A stretch of DNA of 64,000 nt. Source: Nitrobacteraceae bacterium AZCC 2146. GTDB lineage: Bacteria > Pseudomonadota > Alphaproteobacteria > Rhizobiales > Xanthobacteraceae. The DNA lies in the NCBI GenBank assembly GCA_036924855.1, contig JBAGRP010000001.1, positions 5,692,001 to 5,756,000 on the forward strand. Reading direction: 5' to 3'. A program made the translations under genes and the position numbers. The notes beneath the pieces were generated by a model. It had not been told where the DNA came from and ran no database searches. It saw nothing but the letters and a program-made list of their open reading frames with translations. The first letter of the stretch is position 1. The number at the start of each line of letters is the position of its first letter. Shown here one piece after another: positions 8,722 through 18,398 of the stretch.

Positions 8722-8735
8722 TTGATCCATGTCAA
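8722..8735. promoter_or_regulatory. Second FNR/FixK box (TTGA-N6-TCAA)
   Basis: TTGATCCATGTCAA lies 26 bp (centre to centre) from the perfect box and ends 19 bp before the regulator ATG. It is too close to the start codon for class II activation of that gene, so autorepression is the simplest reading. Confidence 0.6.
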
Positions 8736-8754
8736 ATGGTGTAGGGTAACCGCC

Positions 8755-9534
8755 ATGACCGAACCGAAGACGGACAATGCCATGACCTTCGCCGAGCCAA
8801 TCGCCGAAACCTGCGCCGGGTCGGGCAAAAGCGACTGCAAGCATGGCCGTAGCGAGAACGGCTGCGACGACTGCAAGGTCCGTCTGTTCAGCGTCTGCGG
8901 TGCGCTGGAGGCGTCGGAACTCGACGAACTCGACCGCATCAGCCTGGTCAAGAATTTTCCAGCGAAGACCATGCTGTTCGACCAGGGCGCTCTGGCCGGC
9001 AGCGTCTTCAACGTCACCGAGGGCATCGTCCGGCTCTACAAGTCGCTGCCCGACGGCCGCCGCCAAATCGTCGGCTTTGCGTTGCCCGGCGATTTCCTCG
9101 GTCTTGCGCTGATGGATCGCTACGGCGTCGCCGCCGAGGCGGTGACCAACGTCAAGGTCTGCCGCTTTGCTCGCTCGGCATTTCTCAATTACGTCGATGG
9201 CAAGCCGCATCTGCTGCGGCGGCTGCATGAATTCGCCGGCCATGAACTCAGCCTGGCGCAGGACCAGATGCTGCTGCTCGGCCGCCGCACCGCCGAGGAG
9301 AAGGTTGCCGCCTTCCTGCTCAACCTGCAGACCCGCTATGGCCGGATCGGCGCGATGTCGGTGAACGTGCCGCTGCCGATGAGCCGGCAGGATATCGCCG
9401 ACTATCTCGGCCTCACCATCGAGACGGTGAGCCGCACGCTGACAAAACTCGCCAAGGAAAAGGTCGTGGTCGTGGTGCCCGATGGCGTTCGCCTGCTCAG
9501 CACCGACCGGCTGGATCAACTCGCCGCGGCGTGA
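8755..9534 (+). CDS. Crp/Fnr-family oxygen-responsive regulator with Cys cluster (FnrN/AadR/FixK1 type)
   Basis: 259 residues. Cys37, Cys40 and Cys48 form the CX2CX7C cluster typical of rhizobial FnrN and AadR; with Cys136 they could hold an oxygen-labile 4Fe-4S centre. A cyclic-nucleotide-like beta barrel follows (about 55-170), then a C-terminal helix-turn-helix with MSRQDIADYLGL and recognition helix TIETVSRTL. The E--SR pattern there matches FNR residues that read TTGAT. The ATG at 8755 has AGGGTAA upstream. Two TTGAT-type boxes in its own promoter suggest autoregulation. Distinct from FixK2-like proteins, which lack the cluster. The exact ortholog name (fixK1, fnrN, aadR) cannot be settled by eye. 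Confidence 0.9.
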   Translation: MTEPKTDNAMTFAEPIAETCAGSGKSDCKHGRSENGCDDCKVRLFSVCGALEASELDELDRISLVKNFPAKTMLFDQGALAGSVFNVTEGIVRLYKSLPDGRRQIVGFALPGDFLGLALMDRYGVAAEAVTNVKVCRFARSAFLNYVDGKPHLLRRLHEFAGHELSLAQDQMLLLGRRTAEEKVAAFLLNLQTRYGRIGAMSVNVPLPMSRQDIADYLGLTIETVSRTLTKLAKEKVVVVVPDGVRLLSTDRLDQLAAA

Positions 9535-9550
9535 TCGCACGCTGCGTATT

Positions 9551-9592
9551 TTGATGCAGCTCAAAGCACTTCCAAACCACCCGAACTAGAAT
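9551..9592 (+). promoter_or_regulatory. FNR/FixK-dependent class II promoter: box plus -10
   Basis: The box TTGATGCAGCTCAA (9551-9564) is centred at 9557.5. TAGAAT at 9587-9592 is a good -10, predicting a start near 9599, which places the box at exactly -41.5. The micro-ORF at 9619 begins 20 bases later. The spacing is the canonical one for FNR-activated promoters. Confidence 0.65.
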
Positions 9593-9618
9593 CTTCTCCA
9601 CCAAACATGGAGAAGAAA

Positions 9619-9723
9619 ATGCCCCTCGATAGCATGCTGGTCGCTGCAGCCGTCGTGTTAATGTTCGTGTGTTTCGCCGTGCCGGTGGCGTGGGCGATCA
9701 ACCGGACATCGCGCAAGGCCTGA
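9619..9723 (+). CDS. Putative 34-residue single-pass membrane microprotein
   Basis: A short ORF with GGAGAAG six bases before the ATG at 9619. The product has a short polar N-terminus, one hydrophobic segment of about 20 residues (from LVAAAVVLMF to VPVAWA) and a basic tail ending NRTSRKA, so the tail would sit in the cytoplasm. An in-frame ATG at 9607 would add four residues but overlaps the ribosome site. It follows an FNR/FixK-type promoter. Small single-pass proteins of this kind often associate with respiratory oxidases; that role is an inference only. I know of no named family. Confidence 0.5.
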   Translation: MPLDSMLVAAAVVLMFVCFAVPVAWAINRTSRKA

Positions 9724-9728
9724 GTTTC

Positions 9729-9802
9729 GTCATTGCGAAGAACCCTTGCGACGAAGCAATCCAGTCTTCGCTGCACTTGAGCTCTGGGTTGCTCGCAATG
9801 AC
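9729..9802. repeat. Dispersed palindromic repeat, family A, copy 1
   Basis: Starts GTCATTGCGA, contains GACGAAGCAATCCAG and ends CTCGCAATGAC, the inverted complement of the start. Non-coding, between the micro-ORF and pgm. Other copies are at 11611-11691, 55723-55786 (partial) and 59109-59197. Confidence 0.75.
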
Positions 9803-9931
9803 CGCGCGGTTCCATCCCCTCTGGACCCCGCGCCAATTAGCTGATTATTGCTCCGAAACATGCCATGAGAGACTGGGCCCGCGCGATCATTGTGCTGCGG
9901 GCCGGACTTTTGGTTTGCGAAGGAGAATCAT

Positions 9932-11590
9932 GTGGCTGCTCATATAAGCCCGCTGGCCGGCAAGACGATCGATCCATCCCTGCTGGTCAACGTGCCGCGC
10001 CTGGTCACGGCCTATTTCGCTGGCCGACCGGATCCCAAGATCCCCGCGCAGCGCGTCGCCTTCGGTACCTCCGGGCATCGCGGCTCGGCCTTCAATAATT
10101 CGTTCAACGAAAACCACATCCTCGCCATCAGCCAGGCGATCTGCGATTACCGCGTTGGCGCGGGTATCGACGGCCCACTGTTCATCGGCATCGACACCCA
10201 CGCGCTCGCGGAGCCCGCGCTGGTCAGCGCGCTGGAAGTGTTCGCCGCCAACGGCGTCAATGTGATGATCGACCAGCACGATGGCTACACGCCGACGCCG
10301 GTGATTTCCCACGCCATCCTGACCTATAACAAGGGTCGCACCGGCGGCTTCGCCGACGGTGTCGTGGTCACGCCGTCGCACAATCCGCCGGAGGACGGCG
10401 GCTTCAAATACAATCCGCCGAATGGCGGTCCGGCTGACACCGATATCACTGGCGGGATGGAGCGCGCCGCCAACGGCTTTCTTGAGAACGATCTCAAGGG
10501 CATCAAGCGGATGTCCTATGAGCGCGCTCGCACATCGGCCTTCGTGCATCGCTATGATTACATCAGCCCTTACGTCGCGGACCTCGCCAATGTGGTCGAT
10601 ATGGAGGCGATCCGCGCCGCTGGCGTCAAGATCGGCATCGATCCGCTCGGCGGTGCCGGCGTGCACTATTGGCAGCCGATCATCGAACGCTACAAGCTGG
10701 ATGCCACCATCGTCAGCGACACCGTCGATCCGACCTTCCGCTTCATGACCGTGGATTGGGACGGCAAGATCCGGATGGATTGCTCGTCGCCCTACGCGAT
10801 GGCGCGGCTGATCGGCATGCGCGAAAAATTTGACGTCGCCTTTGCCAACGACACCGACGCCGATCGCCACGGCGTCGTCACGCGCTCCAATGGGCTGATG
10901 AATCCGAACCACTATCTCGCCGCCGCGATTTCCTATCTGTTTGAAAACCGTCCGCAGTGGCGCGCCGACAGCGCGGTGGGCAAGACCATCGTCTCCAGCG
11001 CCATCATCGACCGCGTGGTGAAGAAACTCGGCCGCAAGCTGGTCGAGACCCCGGTCGGCTTCAAATGGTTTGTCGACGGCCTCAGCGACGGTTCGTTCGG
11101 TTTCGGCGGCGAGGAAAGCGCCGGCGCCTCGTTCCTGCGCAGCGACGGCTCGGTCTGGACCACCGACAAGGACGGCCTGATCCTCGGCCTGCTCGCCGCA
11201 GAAATCACCGCGCGCACGAAGCAGGATCCGAGTCAGCGCTTCGACAAGCTCACCGAGGAATTCGGCGTGCCCTATTACGAACGCATCGACGCGCCGGCGA
11301 GCGTGCAGCAGAAAGACCTGCTGAAGAAACTCTCGCCCGAGCAGATCGCGGTGAAGGATCTGGCCGGCGATCCCGTGGTATCCACGCTCAGCGCCGCGCC
11401 GGGCAACAACGTCGCCTTCGGCGGCATCAAGGTGAGCTCAGACAACGGCTGGTTCGCCGCGCGCCCGTCGGGCACCGAGGATGTCTACAAGATCTACGCC
11501 GAAAGCTTCCGCAGCCAGGAGCATCTGCGACAGATCCAGAGCGACGCGCAGAGCGCGATCGCCAAGGTGTTTGCAGGGGCGGGGAAGTAG
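9932..11590 (+). CDS. pgm: Phosphoglucomutase, alpha-D-glucose specific
   Basis: 552 residues, close to the usual 546 of bacterial Pgm. It interconverts glucose 1-phosphate and glucose 6-phosphate in the cytoplasm, linking glycogen and exopolysaccharide metabolism to central carbon flow. Visible motifs: AFGTSGHRG near residue 43, the phospho-serine loop [12 protein letters not shown] (Ser about 149), the metal loop NDTDADRHG near 310, GFGGEESAG near 390 and the phosphate-binding [10 protein letters not shown] near the C-terminus. The start is GTG at 9932 with AAGGAGA five bases upstream. Flanked on both sides by family A repeats. Confidence 0.95.
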   Translation: MAAHISPLAGKTIDPSLLVNVPRLVTAYFAGRPDPKIPAQRVAFGTSGHRGSAFNNSFNENHILAISQAICDYRVGAGIDGPLFIGIDTHALAEPALVSALEVFAANGVNVMIDQHDGYTPTPVISHAILTYNKGRTGGFADGVVVTPSHNPPEDGGFKYNPPNGGPADTDITGGMERAANGFLENDLKGIKRMSYERARTSAFVHRYDYISPYVADLANVVDMEAIRAAGVKIGIDPLGGAGVHYWQPIIERYKLDATIVSDTVDPTFRFMTVDWDGKIRMDCSSPYAMARLIGMREKFDVAFANDTDADRHGVVTRSNGLMNPNHYLAAAISYLFENRPQWRADSAVGKTIVSSAIIDRVVKKLGRKLVETPVGFKWFVDGLSDGSFGFGGEESAGASFLRSDGSVWTTDKDGLILGLLAAEITARTKQDPSQRFDKLTEEFGVPYYERIDAPASVQQKDLLKKLSPEQIAVKDLAGDPVVSTLSAAPGNNVAFGGIKVSSDNGWFAARPSGTEDVYKIYAESFRSQEHLRQIQSDAQSAIAKVFAGAGK

Positions 11591-11610
11591 CGGGCAAACA
11601 GCGGAGCGTC

Positions 11611-11691
11611 GTCATTGCGATCGCAGCGAAGCAATCCAACACCCGCAAGCAAGGTCTGGATTGCTTCGTTGCAAGTGCTCCTCGCAATGAC
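11611..11691. repeat. Dispersed palindromic repeat, family A, copy 2
   Basis: Begins GTCATTGCGA, contains GCGAAGCAATCCA and its complement TGGATTGCTTCG, and ends CTCGCAATGAC. It sits between the convergent pgm and thiolase genes. Confidence 0.75.
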
Positions 11692-11711
11692 GAAGGGAGC
11701 CGATCCAATAA

Positions 11712-12893
<1,182 letters not shown>

Positions 12894-13037
12894 GGCGTTT
12901 CCTCTATTTTTGTTGGCGATGCTGGCGCGCCATTCGAGGCGCTGCACAGCAATTCCGCGGGGCGAGATTTGCGTGGTCCGGCTTTAACCGCTAGCTTTTT
13001 GGCCACAGAATTAATTCGAGAACAAGGGGAAGCGCTG

Positions 13038-14024
13038 GTGAAACTCGCGACATTTCGGGCCGGCGGCCAGGACAGGATTGCTCTGGTTCATGGCGGCGAC
13101 ACCAAGCTGTTCGATCTTGCTGCGGCTGCTGCGCGCAATGGTGGTAATCCCGCCTTCGCCTCGATGCTGGCTCTGATCGACGCCGGTGATGCGGCGCTCG
13201 ATGCGGCGCGCGCTTTGTTCGACAAGCACGGCAGCGATGCATCGCTGTCGGTAAATGTTGACGGCGCCGAAATTCTCGCGCCGCTGCCGGAACCGCGGCA
13301 GATGCGCGACGGCATGTCGTTTCCGCTGCACATCCGGCAGGCGCCGCGCGGCCAGCTCAAGCTCGCCGCACGGGCGAAGAACGACATGGCCGAACTGGCG
13401 CGGCTCGAGGCCGAGCCGCTCGGTGATCTGCCCGAGGTCTATCGCAAGCAGCCGATCTACTACATCACCAACCGGTTTAGCGTGCGCGGCACCAACACCA
13501 CGGTGAAGTGGCCGCGCTACAGCAAGGTGATGGATTACGAACTTGAATTCGGCATCGTCACCAAGAACAAGGGCGCCAACATTTCCGCGGCGAAGGCCAG
13601 GGATCACATTTTCGGCTATACCATCTTCAATGATTTCTCCGCGCGCGACGCGCAGCGCATCGAGATGGAAGGCCGGCTCGGCCCCGCCAAGGGCAAGAGT
13701 TTTGATGGCGGCAACGTGCTGGGGCCGTGGATCGTCACCCCCGACGAGATCGGCGATCCCTACAAATTGAAGATGGAATGCCGCATCAACGGCAAGATGC
13801 GCTCGCAGGGTACAACGGAAGGCATGCTGTTCTCCTTCGAGGAAATCATCGCCCATGTGACGCAAGACGAAACCCTGATGCCCGGCGAATTCATCGGCTC
13901 CGGCACCGTCGGCAACGGCTGCGGCCTCGAACTCGGCTGGTACCTCGAGGACAATGACGAGATCGAACTGGAGGTCGAGAAGATCGGCATTCTGAAGAAC
14001 AAGGTGGTGCGGCAGGGCGCCTGA
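13038..14024 (+). CDS. Fumarylacetoacetate hydrolase family protein
   Basis: 328 residues. The FAH C-terminal fold is clear from about residue 130 on: PIYYITNRFSVRG, MDYELEFGIVTKNKG (acidic metal ligands), GYTIFNDFSARDAQ, KSFDGGNVLGPW, and PGEFIGSGTVGNGCGLELG. These enzymes hydrolyse or decarboxylate acylpyruvates and related diketo acids in aromatic and sugar-acid catabolism. The open frame runs far upstream across the thiolase gene antisense; I chose GTG 13038 because AAGGGGAA precedes it and the N-terminus KLATFRAGGQDR fits the family. The cyclase gene follows 40 bases later, likely the same operon. Confidence 0.85.
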   Translation: MKLATFRAGGQDRIALVHGGDTKLFDLAAAAARNGGNPAFASMLALIDAGDAALDAARALFDKHGSDASLSVNVDGAEILAPLPEPRQMRDGMSFPLHIRQAPRGQLKLAARAKNDMAELARLEAEPLGDLPEVYRKQPIYYITNRFSVRGTNTTVKWPRYSKVMDYELEFGIVTKNKGANISAAKARDHIFGYTIFNDFSARDAQRIEMEGRLGPAKGKSFDGGNVLGPWIVTPDEIGDPYKLKMECRINGKMRSQGTTEGMLFSFEEIIAHVTQDETLMPGEFIGSGTVGNGCGLELGWYLEDNDEIELEVEKIGILKNKVVRQGA

Positions 14025-14064
14025 CGCCGAAACTCGATCCAACAACAGATATCGAGGAAATCCC

Positions 14065-14841
14065 ATGGCCCGACGGCTGATCGACATTTCCGTGCCGCTG
14101 CAGAACGACGTTCCCGCCGACCCGCCGGGCGGACATCCGACCATCCAGTACATCGATCACCAGCAGGGCTTGCCGCGGATGCTGCAGTTCTTCGATGGCC
14201 TGAAGGCCGAGGATTTGCCGGACGGGCAGGGCTGGGCGGTCGAGCAAGTGCAGCTCTCGACCCACAACGGCACCCATCTCGACGCGCCCTGGCATTTTCA
14301 TCCCACCATGAATCGCGGCGAGCGCTCCTGGACCATCGACGAGGTGCCGCTCGAATGGTGCCTGCAGCCCGGCGTCAAGCTCGACTTCCGGCACTTTCCG
14401 GACGGCTATGTCGCCACTGCCGCCGACGTCGAAGCCGAGTTGAAGCGTATCGGCCATACGCTGAAGCCGCTGGAAATCGTGGTGGTCAACACGTCAGCCG
14501 GCGCCAGATATGGCCGGCAGGACTACGTCACCTCCGGCTGCGGCATGGGTTACGAGGCGACGATGTATCTGCTCGAGCGCGGCGTGCGCCTCACCGGGAT
14601 CGACGGCTGGAGCTGGGACGCGCCGTTCGTCTACACCGCGAAGAAATATGCGGAGACGAAGGACGCCAGCCTGATCTGGGAAGGCCACAAGGCCGGCCGT
14701 CACATCGGCTATTGTCACATCGAGAAGCTGCACAATCTCGAGGAACTGCCCTCGGCCGGTTTTACGGTGTCCTGTTTCCCGGTGAAGATCGAACGTGCCT
14801 CCGCCGGCTGGACCCGTGCGGTCGCGATCATCGATAGTTGA
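14065..14841 (+). CDS. Cyclase family protein (kynurenine formamidase-like fold)
   Basis: 258 residues. It begins RRLIDISVPLQNDVPADPPG and carries the metal-binding motif STHNGTHLDAPWHF near residue 70, the hallmark of the PF04199 cyclase/formamidase fold. Later VVVNTSAG and LTGIDGWSWDAPF fit the same family. Members hydrolyse amide or lactone-like bonds, for example N-formylkynurenine. GAGGAAA precedes the ATG. The upstream hydrolase in the same operon suggests successive steps in degrading a ring-derived or carboxylic substrate. Which substrate cannot be told. Confidence 0.85.
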   Translation: MARRLIDISVPLQNDVPADPPGGHPTIQYIDHQQGLPRMLQFFDGLKAEDLPDGQGWAVEQVQLSTHNGTHLDAPWHFHPTMNRGERSWTIDEVPLEWCLQPGVKLDFRHFPDGYVATAADVEAELKRIGHTLKPLEIVVVNTSAGARYGRQDYVTSGCGMGYEATMYLLERGVRLTGIDGWSWDAPFVYTAKKYAETKDASLIWEGHKAGRHIGYCHIEKLHNLEELPSAGFTVSCFPVKIERASAGWTRAVAIIDS

Positions 14842-14865
14842 GGATCATCCGGCCAAAGGACAGGC

Positions 14866-15777
14866 TCAATTCCTGATCGCATAGAGTGGCGTGCGCAGCG
14901 TGAGCTGATAAGCCGGCTTCGGCGTCCATGAAATCTCGGCGGTGACTCCAAAAAGCCGGTTGTCGTTGTCATCCATCTGATCCAGATCGAGTCTGACGAT
15001 CGGCTGGGTGAATGGCTTGAACGGGGTCAGGTTCGCGATTTGAGCGCCGCCGAAGGATTGAACGCCGAGGCGGCCGGACAGTTTCCAGTTGCTGGGCCAC
15101 TGATAATAGCCGCCGACATAGCCGATGATCGCCGGGTTCACCTTGGCAAGATCGGAATCGACGGACACGCTGACATATCTTGTGCCGGCGAGAAGACCCC
15201 TGGTTTCATCTTCATTGAGGGCGTAGTTCAGTTCGACAATGCTCGTGATCGTCGTCGTGGGGAGAATGCTCCCGACCGATCTCGATAGAGTGGACTGAAC
15301 CGTCACCGTTGGAATGGCCCCGCCTTTTTGTTCGTAGACGTCGGCCTGAAATCCAACATTCCAGTTATCGACGATCAGTGACGTCCAGGAATAGATGTCG
15401 GTGCGCGTCGTGCTGGCACCGATGCCGGCATAGACCGAGACCCGGTCGTTGAGGTCGACCGTCAGCGGCGCGTTGAAGGCCACGTTTTGGCTTGCCGGAG
15501 AAGAAAGTGTCGGGAGCGATGTGACGTTCCTGAAACCGATCGCGAGCGTATTGGCCGGCACGCTGGTATAGATGGTGGTCAAATCCAGATAAATATTCGG
15601 GAGTGTCGACTTCTTTTTTGTCGAAGCCTCGTCGCTGTCGTCGTCATCCTTGCCAAGGGCGAGACCGGGAAGGCAACAAAAGACAAGGACGCCAAGAGCC
15701 AAGCAGGACGCCCGCGCCCGCCAGGCGTTGCCTCTTTGCCGCCCGGAGGAAATATGGCTGCTGCGACAAACCTCCAC
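14866..15777 (-). CDS. Putative outer-membrane beta-barrel protein, unknown function
   Basis: 303 residues starting at a GTG (AGGTG upstream). A basic N-terminus and hydrophobic run ending GLALG look like a signal peptide, followed by an acidic linker (KDDDDSDEAS) and a Lys cluster. The rest alternates hydrophobic and polar residues in strands ending in aromatic residues, the pattern of an outer-membrane barrel, with repeated YVSVSVDSD-like and RLDLDQMDDNDNR-like segments. The last residues are LYAIRN, not the classical terminal Phe. Convergent with the cyclase gene. I do not recognise the family. Confidence 0.6.
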   Translation of the reverse strand: MEVCRSSHISSGRQRGNAWRARASCLALGVLVFCCLPGLALGKDDDDSDEASTKKKSTLPNIYLDLTTIYTSVPANTLAIGFRNVTSLPTLSSPASQNVAFNAPLTVDLNDRVSVYAGIGASTTRTDIYSWTSLIVDNWNVGFQADVYEQKGGAIPTVTVQSTLSRSVGSILPTTTITSIVELNYALNEDETRGLLAGTRYVSVSVDSDLAKVNPAIIGYVGGYYQWPSNWKLSGRLGVQSFGGAQIANLTPFKPFTQPIVRLDLDQMDDNDNRLFGVTAEISWTPKPAYQLTLRTPLYAIRN

Positions 15778-15870
15778 AGAAACACCTGCTGCCCGCGATC
15801 CTGAACTGAAGCTACGCCTGTTCGATCAGATGTCACAGCTCAGAAATGCCTGGATCACGACAACACCAAC

Positions 15871-16617
15871 CTAAGCGCTGGCGATATCGAGATGATGCCC
15901 GAAATACGCCCGCTCCAGCCGCTGTGGCAGGTTGGGCTCATCGGTCGAAGCTTCCAGCACGATATGTCCCTGCGCCAGCGCATAGACGCGATCGGCGGCG
16001 GCGAGGGATTTTTCCACCAGTTGCTCGACCAGCAGTACTGCCGTGCCCTGCTTGCGCAGTTGCGCGATGACGTTGAGCACGCGGTCCACCAGCACCGGCG
16101 AGAGGCCGGCGGAGGGTTCGTCGAGCATCAGGAGGCGCGGCCGCCGCACCAGGCCTTGCGCGACCGTCAGCATCTGCTGCTGCCCACCTGACAATGCGCC
16201 GCCGCGTTCGTGGCGCTTTTCGGCGATCTCGGGAAAGAACGACAGCGCCTCGTCGACCCGTGCGGCTCGTTCGCCGTGCGGCAGGTCGTAGGCCGCGAGC
16301 AGCAGGTTGTCGGTGACGGTCTGCTGCGTGAATACGCGGTGGCCTTCGATGACATGCACGAGCCCGGCGCGTACGGCATCGCGCGGCGTGATGTTGACCA
16401 TGTCGCGGCCGCCGAAGCGCACGGTGCCGGAGGTCACCGGCAACAGGCCGGAAATCGCGCGTAGCAACGTGGATTTGCCGGCGCCGTTGGGGCCGAGCAG
16501 CGTGACGATCTCGCCCTGACCGATATGCAGATCGACGCCATGCAGCACGCGGATTTTTCCGTAGCCGGATTCAAGTGATGAGACTTGAAGCAGTGGTTCA
16601 GCCCCCGAGGTAAGCAC
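15871..16617 (-). CDS. livF: Liv-type ABC transporter ATPase (LivF)
   Basis: 248 residues with Walker A GPNGAGKST, Q-loop region VIEGHRVF, signature LSGGQQQM, Walker B LLMLDEPSAGL and the switch His region. VIEGHRVFTQQTVTDNLLL is the LivF-type Q loop. It is one of two ATPases energising import of a branched-chain amino acid or similar amide/carboxylate. Starts at a GTG that overlaps the 3' end of the upstream fusion gene by 20 bases, indicating translational coupling. Last gene of the livK-H-MG-F operon. Confidence 0.9.
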   Translation of the reverse strand: MLTSGAEPLLQVSSLESGYGKIRVLHGVDLHIGQGEIVTLLGPNGAGKSTLLRAISGLLPVTSGTVRFGGRDMVNITPRDAVRAGLVHVIEGHRVFTQQTVTDNLLLAAYDLPHGERAARVDEALSFFPEIAEKRHERGGALSGGQQQMLTVAQGLVRRPRLLMLDEPSAGLSPVLVDRVLNVIAQLRKQGTAVLLVEQLVEKSLAAADRVYALAQGHIVLEASTDEPNLPQRLERAYFGHHLDIASA

Positions 16618-18397
16618 TGACGACCTCCTTGTGGACGCGGATTTCGGCTGACGTGCCGGCGGCGAGGATGCGGCCGAGATTGAGTACGGTGACCTGGTCG
16701 CAGATCTCGAAGATCAGGTCGGCATGGTGCTCGACCAGCAGCACGCCGGTGCCGCGGCGGCTGATCGCCCTGATCAGCGCGCCAAGTCTGGTGATCTCGT
16801 CATTGGACAGTCCCGCGGCGGGCTCGTCGAGCAGCAGGAAGTCCGGCTGCAGCATCAGGGCGCGGGCGATCTCGATGAAGCGCAGCTCGCTGTGCTGCAG
16901 CCGGTCGGCGCGGACATCGGCAAGTGGCTCCAGTCCGACCACCCCGAGCAGCGCGCGGGCCTGCGCCGCGAGGGCGCGCTCGTCGCGATGATGCCGCGGC
17001 AACGATAGCAGCGCCTCGACGAACGTCGCTTGGCCCTCGATGGTGCCGCCGACCATGACATTCTGCAGCACCGAGGCTTCGCCGATCACCCGCGGGGTCT
17101 GGAAGGTGCGGGCGATGCCGCGCGCGGCGCGCAAGGCCGGCTGGCCCGGCGGCAGCGCTTCGTCGCCGAGCATGAGCGTGCCGCCCTTGGAGGCGTAATA
17201 ACCGGAGATCACGTTCAGCGTCGTGGTCTTGCCGGATCCATTGGGACCGATCAGGCCGTGGATCTTGCCGGGTAGCACGTCGAGATCGAGCCCGTCGATG
17301 GCGCGGACATTGCCGAAGGTCAGCACGATGTCGCGCAGACTCAGCATCTTGCCGCCGGCGGTTTTGTGCAGCACGTCGGCGAGCGCCGCCGGCCGCGGCA
17401 CGATGGCACGGTTGCTGGCGAGCGGGCGGCGGTTGCGGAAATCCAGCAGGGCTGCGATGCCGCCGGGCATCACCAATACGATGAGCAACAGCAGCACGGC
17501 GTAAAGGAACGTCGACCACGCCGCCAAGGGGGCCGCGATCTCCGGCAATATCGTCAGGATGATGGTGCCGAGCATCGGGCCCAGGATCGAGCCGCGGCCG
17601 CCGATCAGGATAGCAATGAAGAACAGCACCGAGAGGTCGAAGGTGAAGGCGTCCGGCGTGATGTAGGTCTGCAGCGACGCGAACAACCCGCCGGCAAAGG
17701 CCGCCAGCGCGCCGGCGAACAGGAAGATGGCGATCAGCAGCTTCGATTTGGAAATGCCGGTGGCTTCCGCCGCCACTTCAGCGTCGCGGATCGCGATCAG
17801 TGCGCGGCCGAACCGGCTGTGCGCGACATTGGCGCTCATCCAGGTGCTGACGGCGGCGAAGCCGATGCACAGATAATAGAACCCCCACGGCGTATTGAAA
17901 GGCGCCGGAAATTCCGGGCCGACGATGCCGATGCCGCCGCCGGTGACGCTCTGCCAGGCCAGCGCGATCTGCGTCACGATGGTGGCGAAGCCGAGCGTGC
18001 TCATGGCGAAGTAGAAGGTGCGCAGCCGTAGCGCCGGCAGGCCAACGATGACGCCGAATACCGCGCCGACGCCGCCCGCCGCAACCAGCGCGACAAACAC
18101 CGGCACCGGCGGCATCACATTGCCGGCCACCAGCACGCTGGTGGTGTAGGCGCCGAGGGTCAACAGCGCGACGTAGCCGATGGCGAGATGACCGGCGAAA
18201 CCGACAACCAGGTTGAGCCCGGCGACCAGCACCCAGTAGATCGCGGCGCGGGTCCCGATCAGCGCCCAGTAGTCGTTGCTGACGAACGGCAAAATCATTG
18301 CCAGCGCAAAGATGCCAAGGAACGGCAGCAGCGCCGGCAACTTGCTGTGGCGGACGGTGGCTTCGCTTGCGGCTGGTGCGGTGGAGATCGCGGTCAT
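16598..18397 (-). CDS. Fused Liv-type permease and ATPase (LivM-LivG)
   Basis: 599 residues. Residues 1 to about 325 are a LivM permease with about ten membrane segments and the loop AIRDAEVAAEATGIS. After a linker, residues from about 350 form a LivG ATPase with Walker A GPNGSGKTT, a loop AARGIARTFQTPRV, Walker B FLLLDEPAAGLS and a less usual signature LQHSELR in place of LSGGQ-like sequence. Such fusions are common in Rhizobiales. The ATG at 18397 sits immediately after the livH stop. Confidence 0.92.
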   Translation of the reverse strand: MTAISTAPAASEATVRHSKLPALLPFLGIFALAMILPFVSNDYWALIGTRAAIYWVLVAGLNLVVGFAGHLAIGYVALLTLGAYTTSVLVAGNVMPPVPVFVALVAAGGVGAVFGVIVGLPALRLRTFYFAMSTLGFATIVTQIALAWQSVTGGGIGIVGPEFPAPFNTPWGFYYLCIGFAAVSTWMSANVAHSRFGRALIAIRDAEVAAEATGISKSKLLIAIFLFAGALAAFAGGLFASLQTYITPDAFTFDLSVLFFIAILIGGRGSILGPMLGTIILTILPEIAAPLAAWSTFLYAVLLLLIVLVMPGGIAALLDFRNRRPLASNRAIVPRPAALADVLHKTAGGKMLSLRDIVLTFGNVRAIDGLDLDVLPGKIHGLIGPNGSGKTTTLNVISGYYASKGGTLMLGDEALPPGQPALRAARGIARTFQTPRVIGEASVLQNVMVGGTIEGQATFVEALLSLPRHHRDERALAAQARALLGVVGLEPLADVRADRLQHSELRFIEIARALMLQPDFLLLDEPAAGLSNDEITRLGALIRAISRRGTGVLLVEHHADLIFEICDQVTVLNLGRILAAGTSAEIRVHKEVVSAYLGG

Positions 18398-18398
18398 C

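Noticed and set aside
8194..9564. 456-codon minus-strand frame running through the FNR-type regulator
   Set aside because: Only its last 149 codons lie outside the regulator and look like a gene; the rest is antisense shadow.
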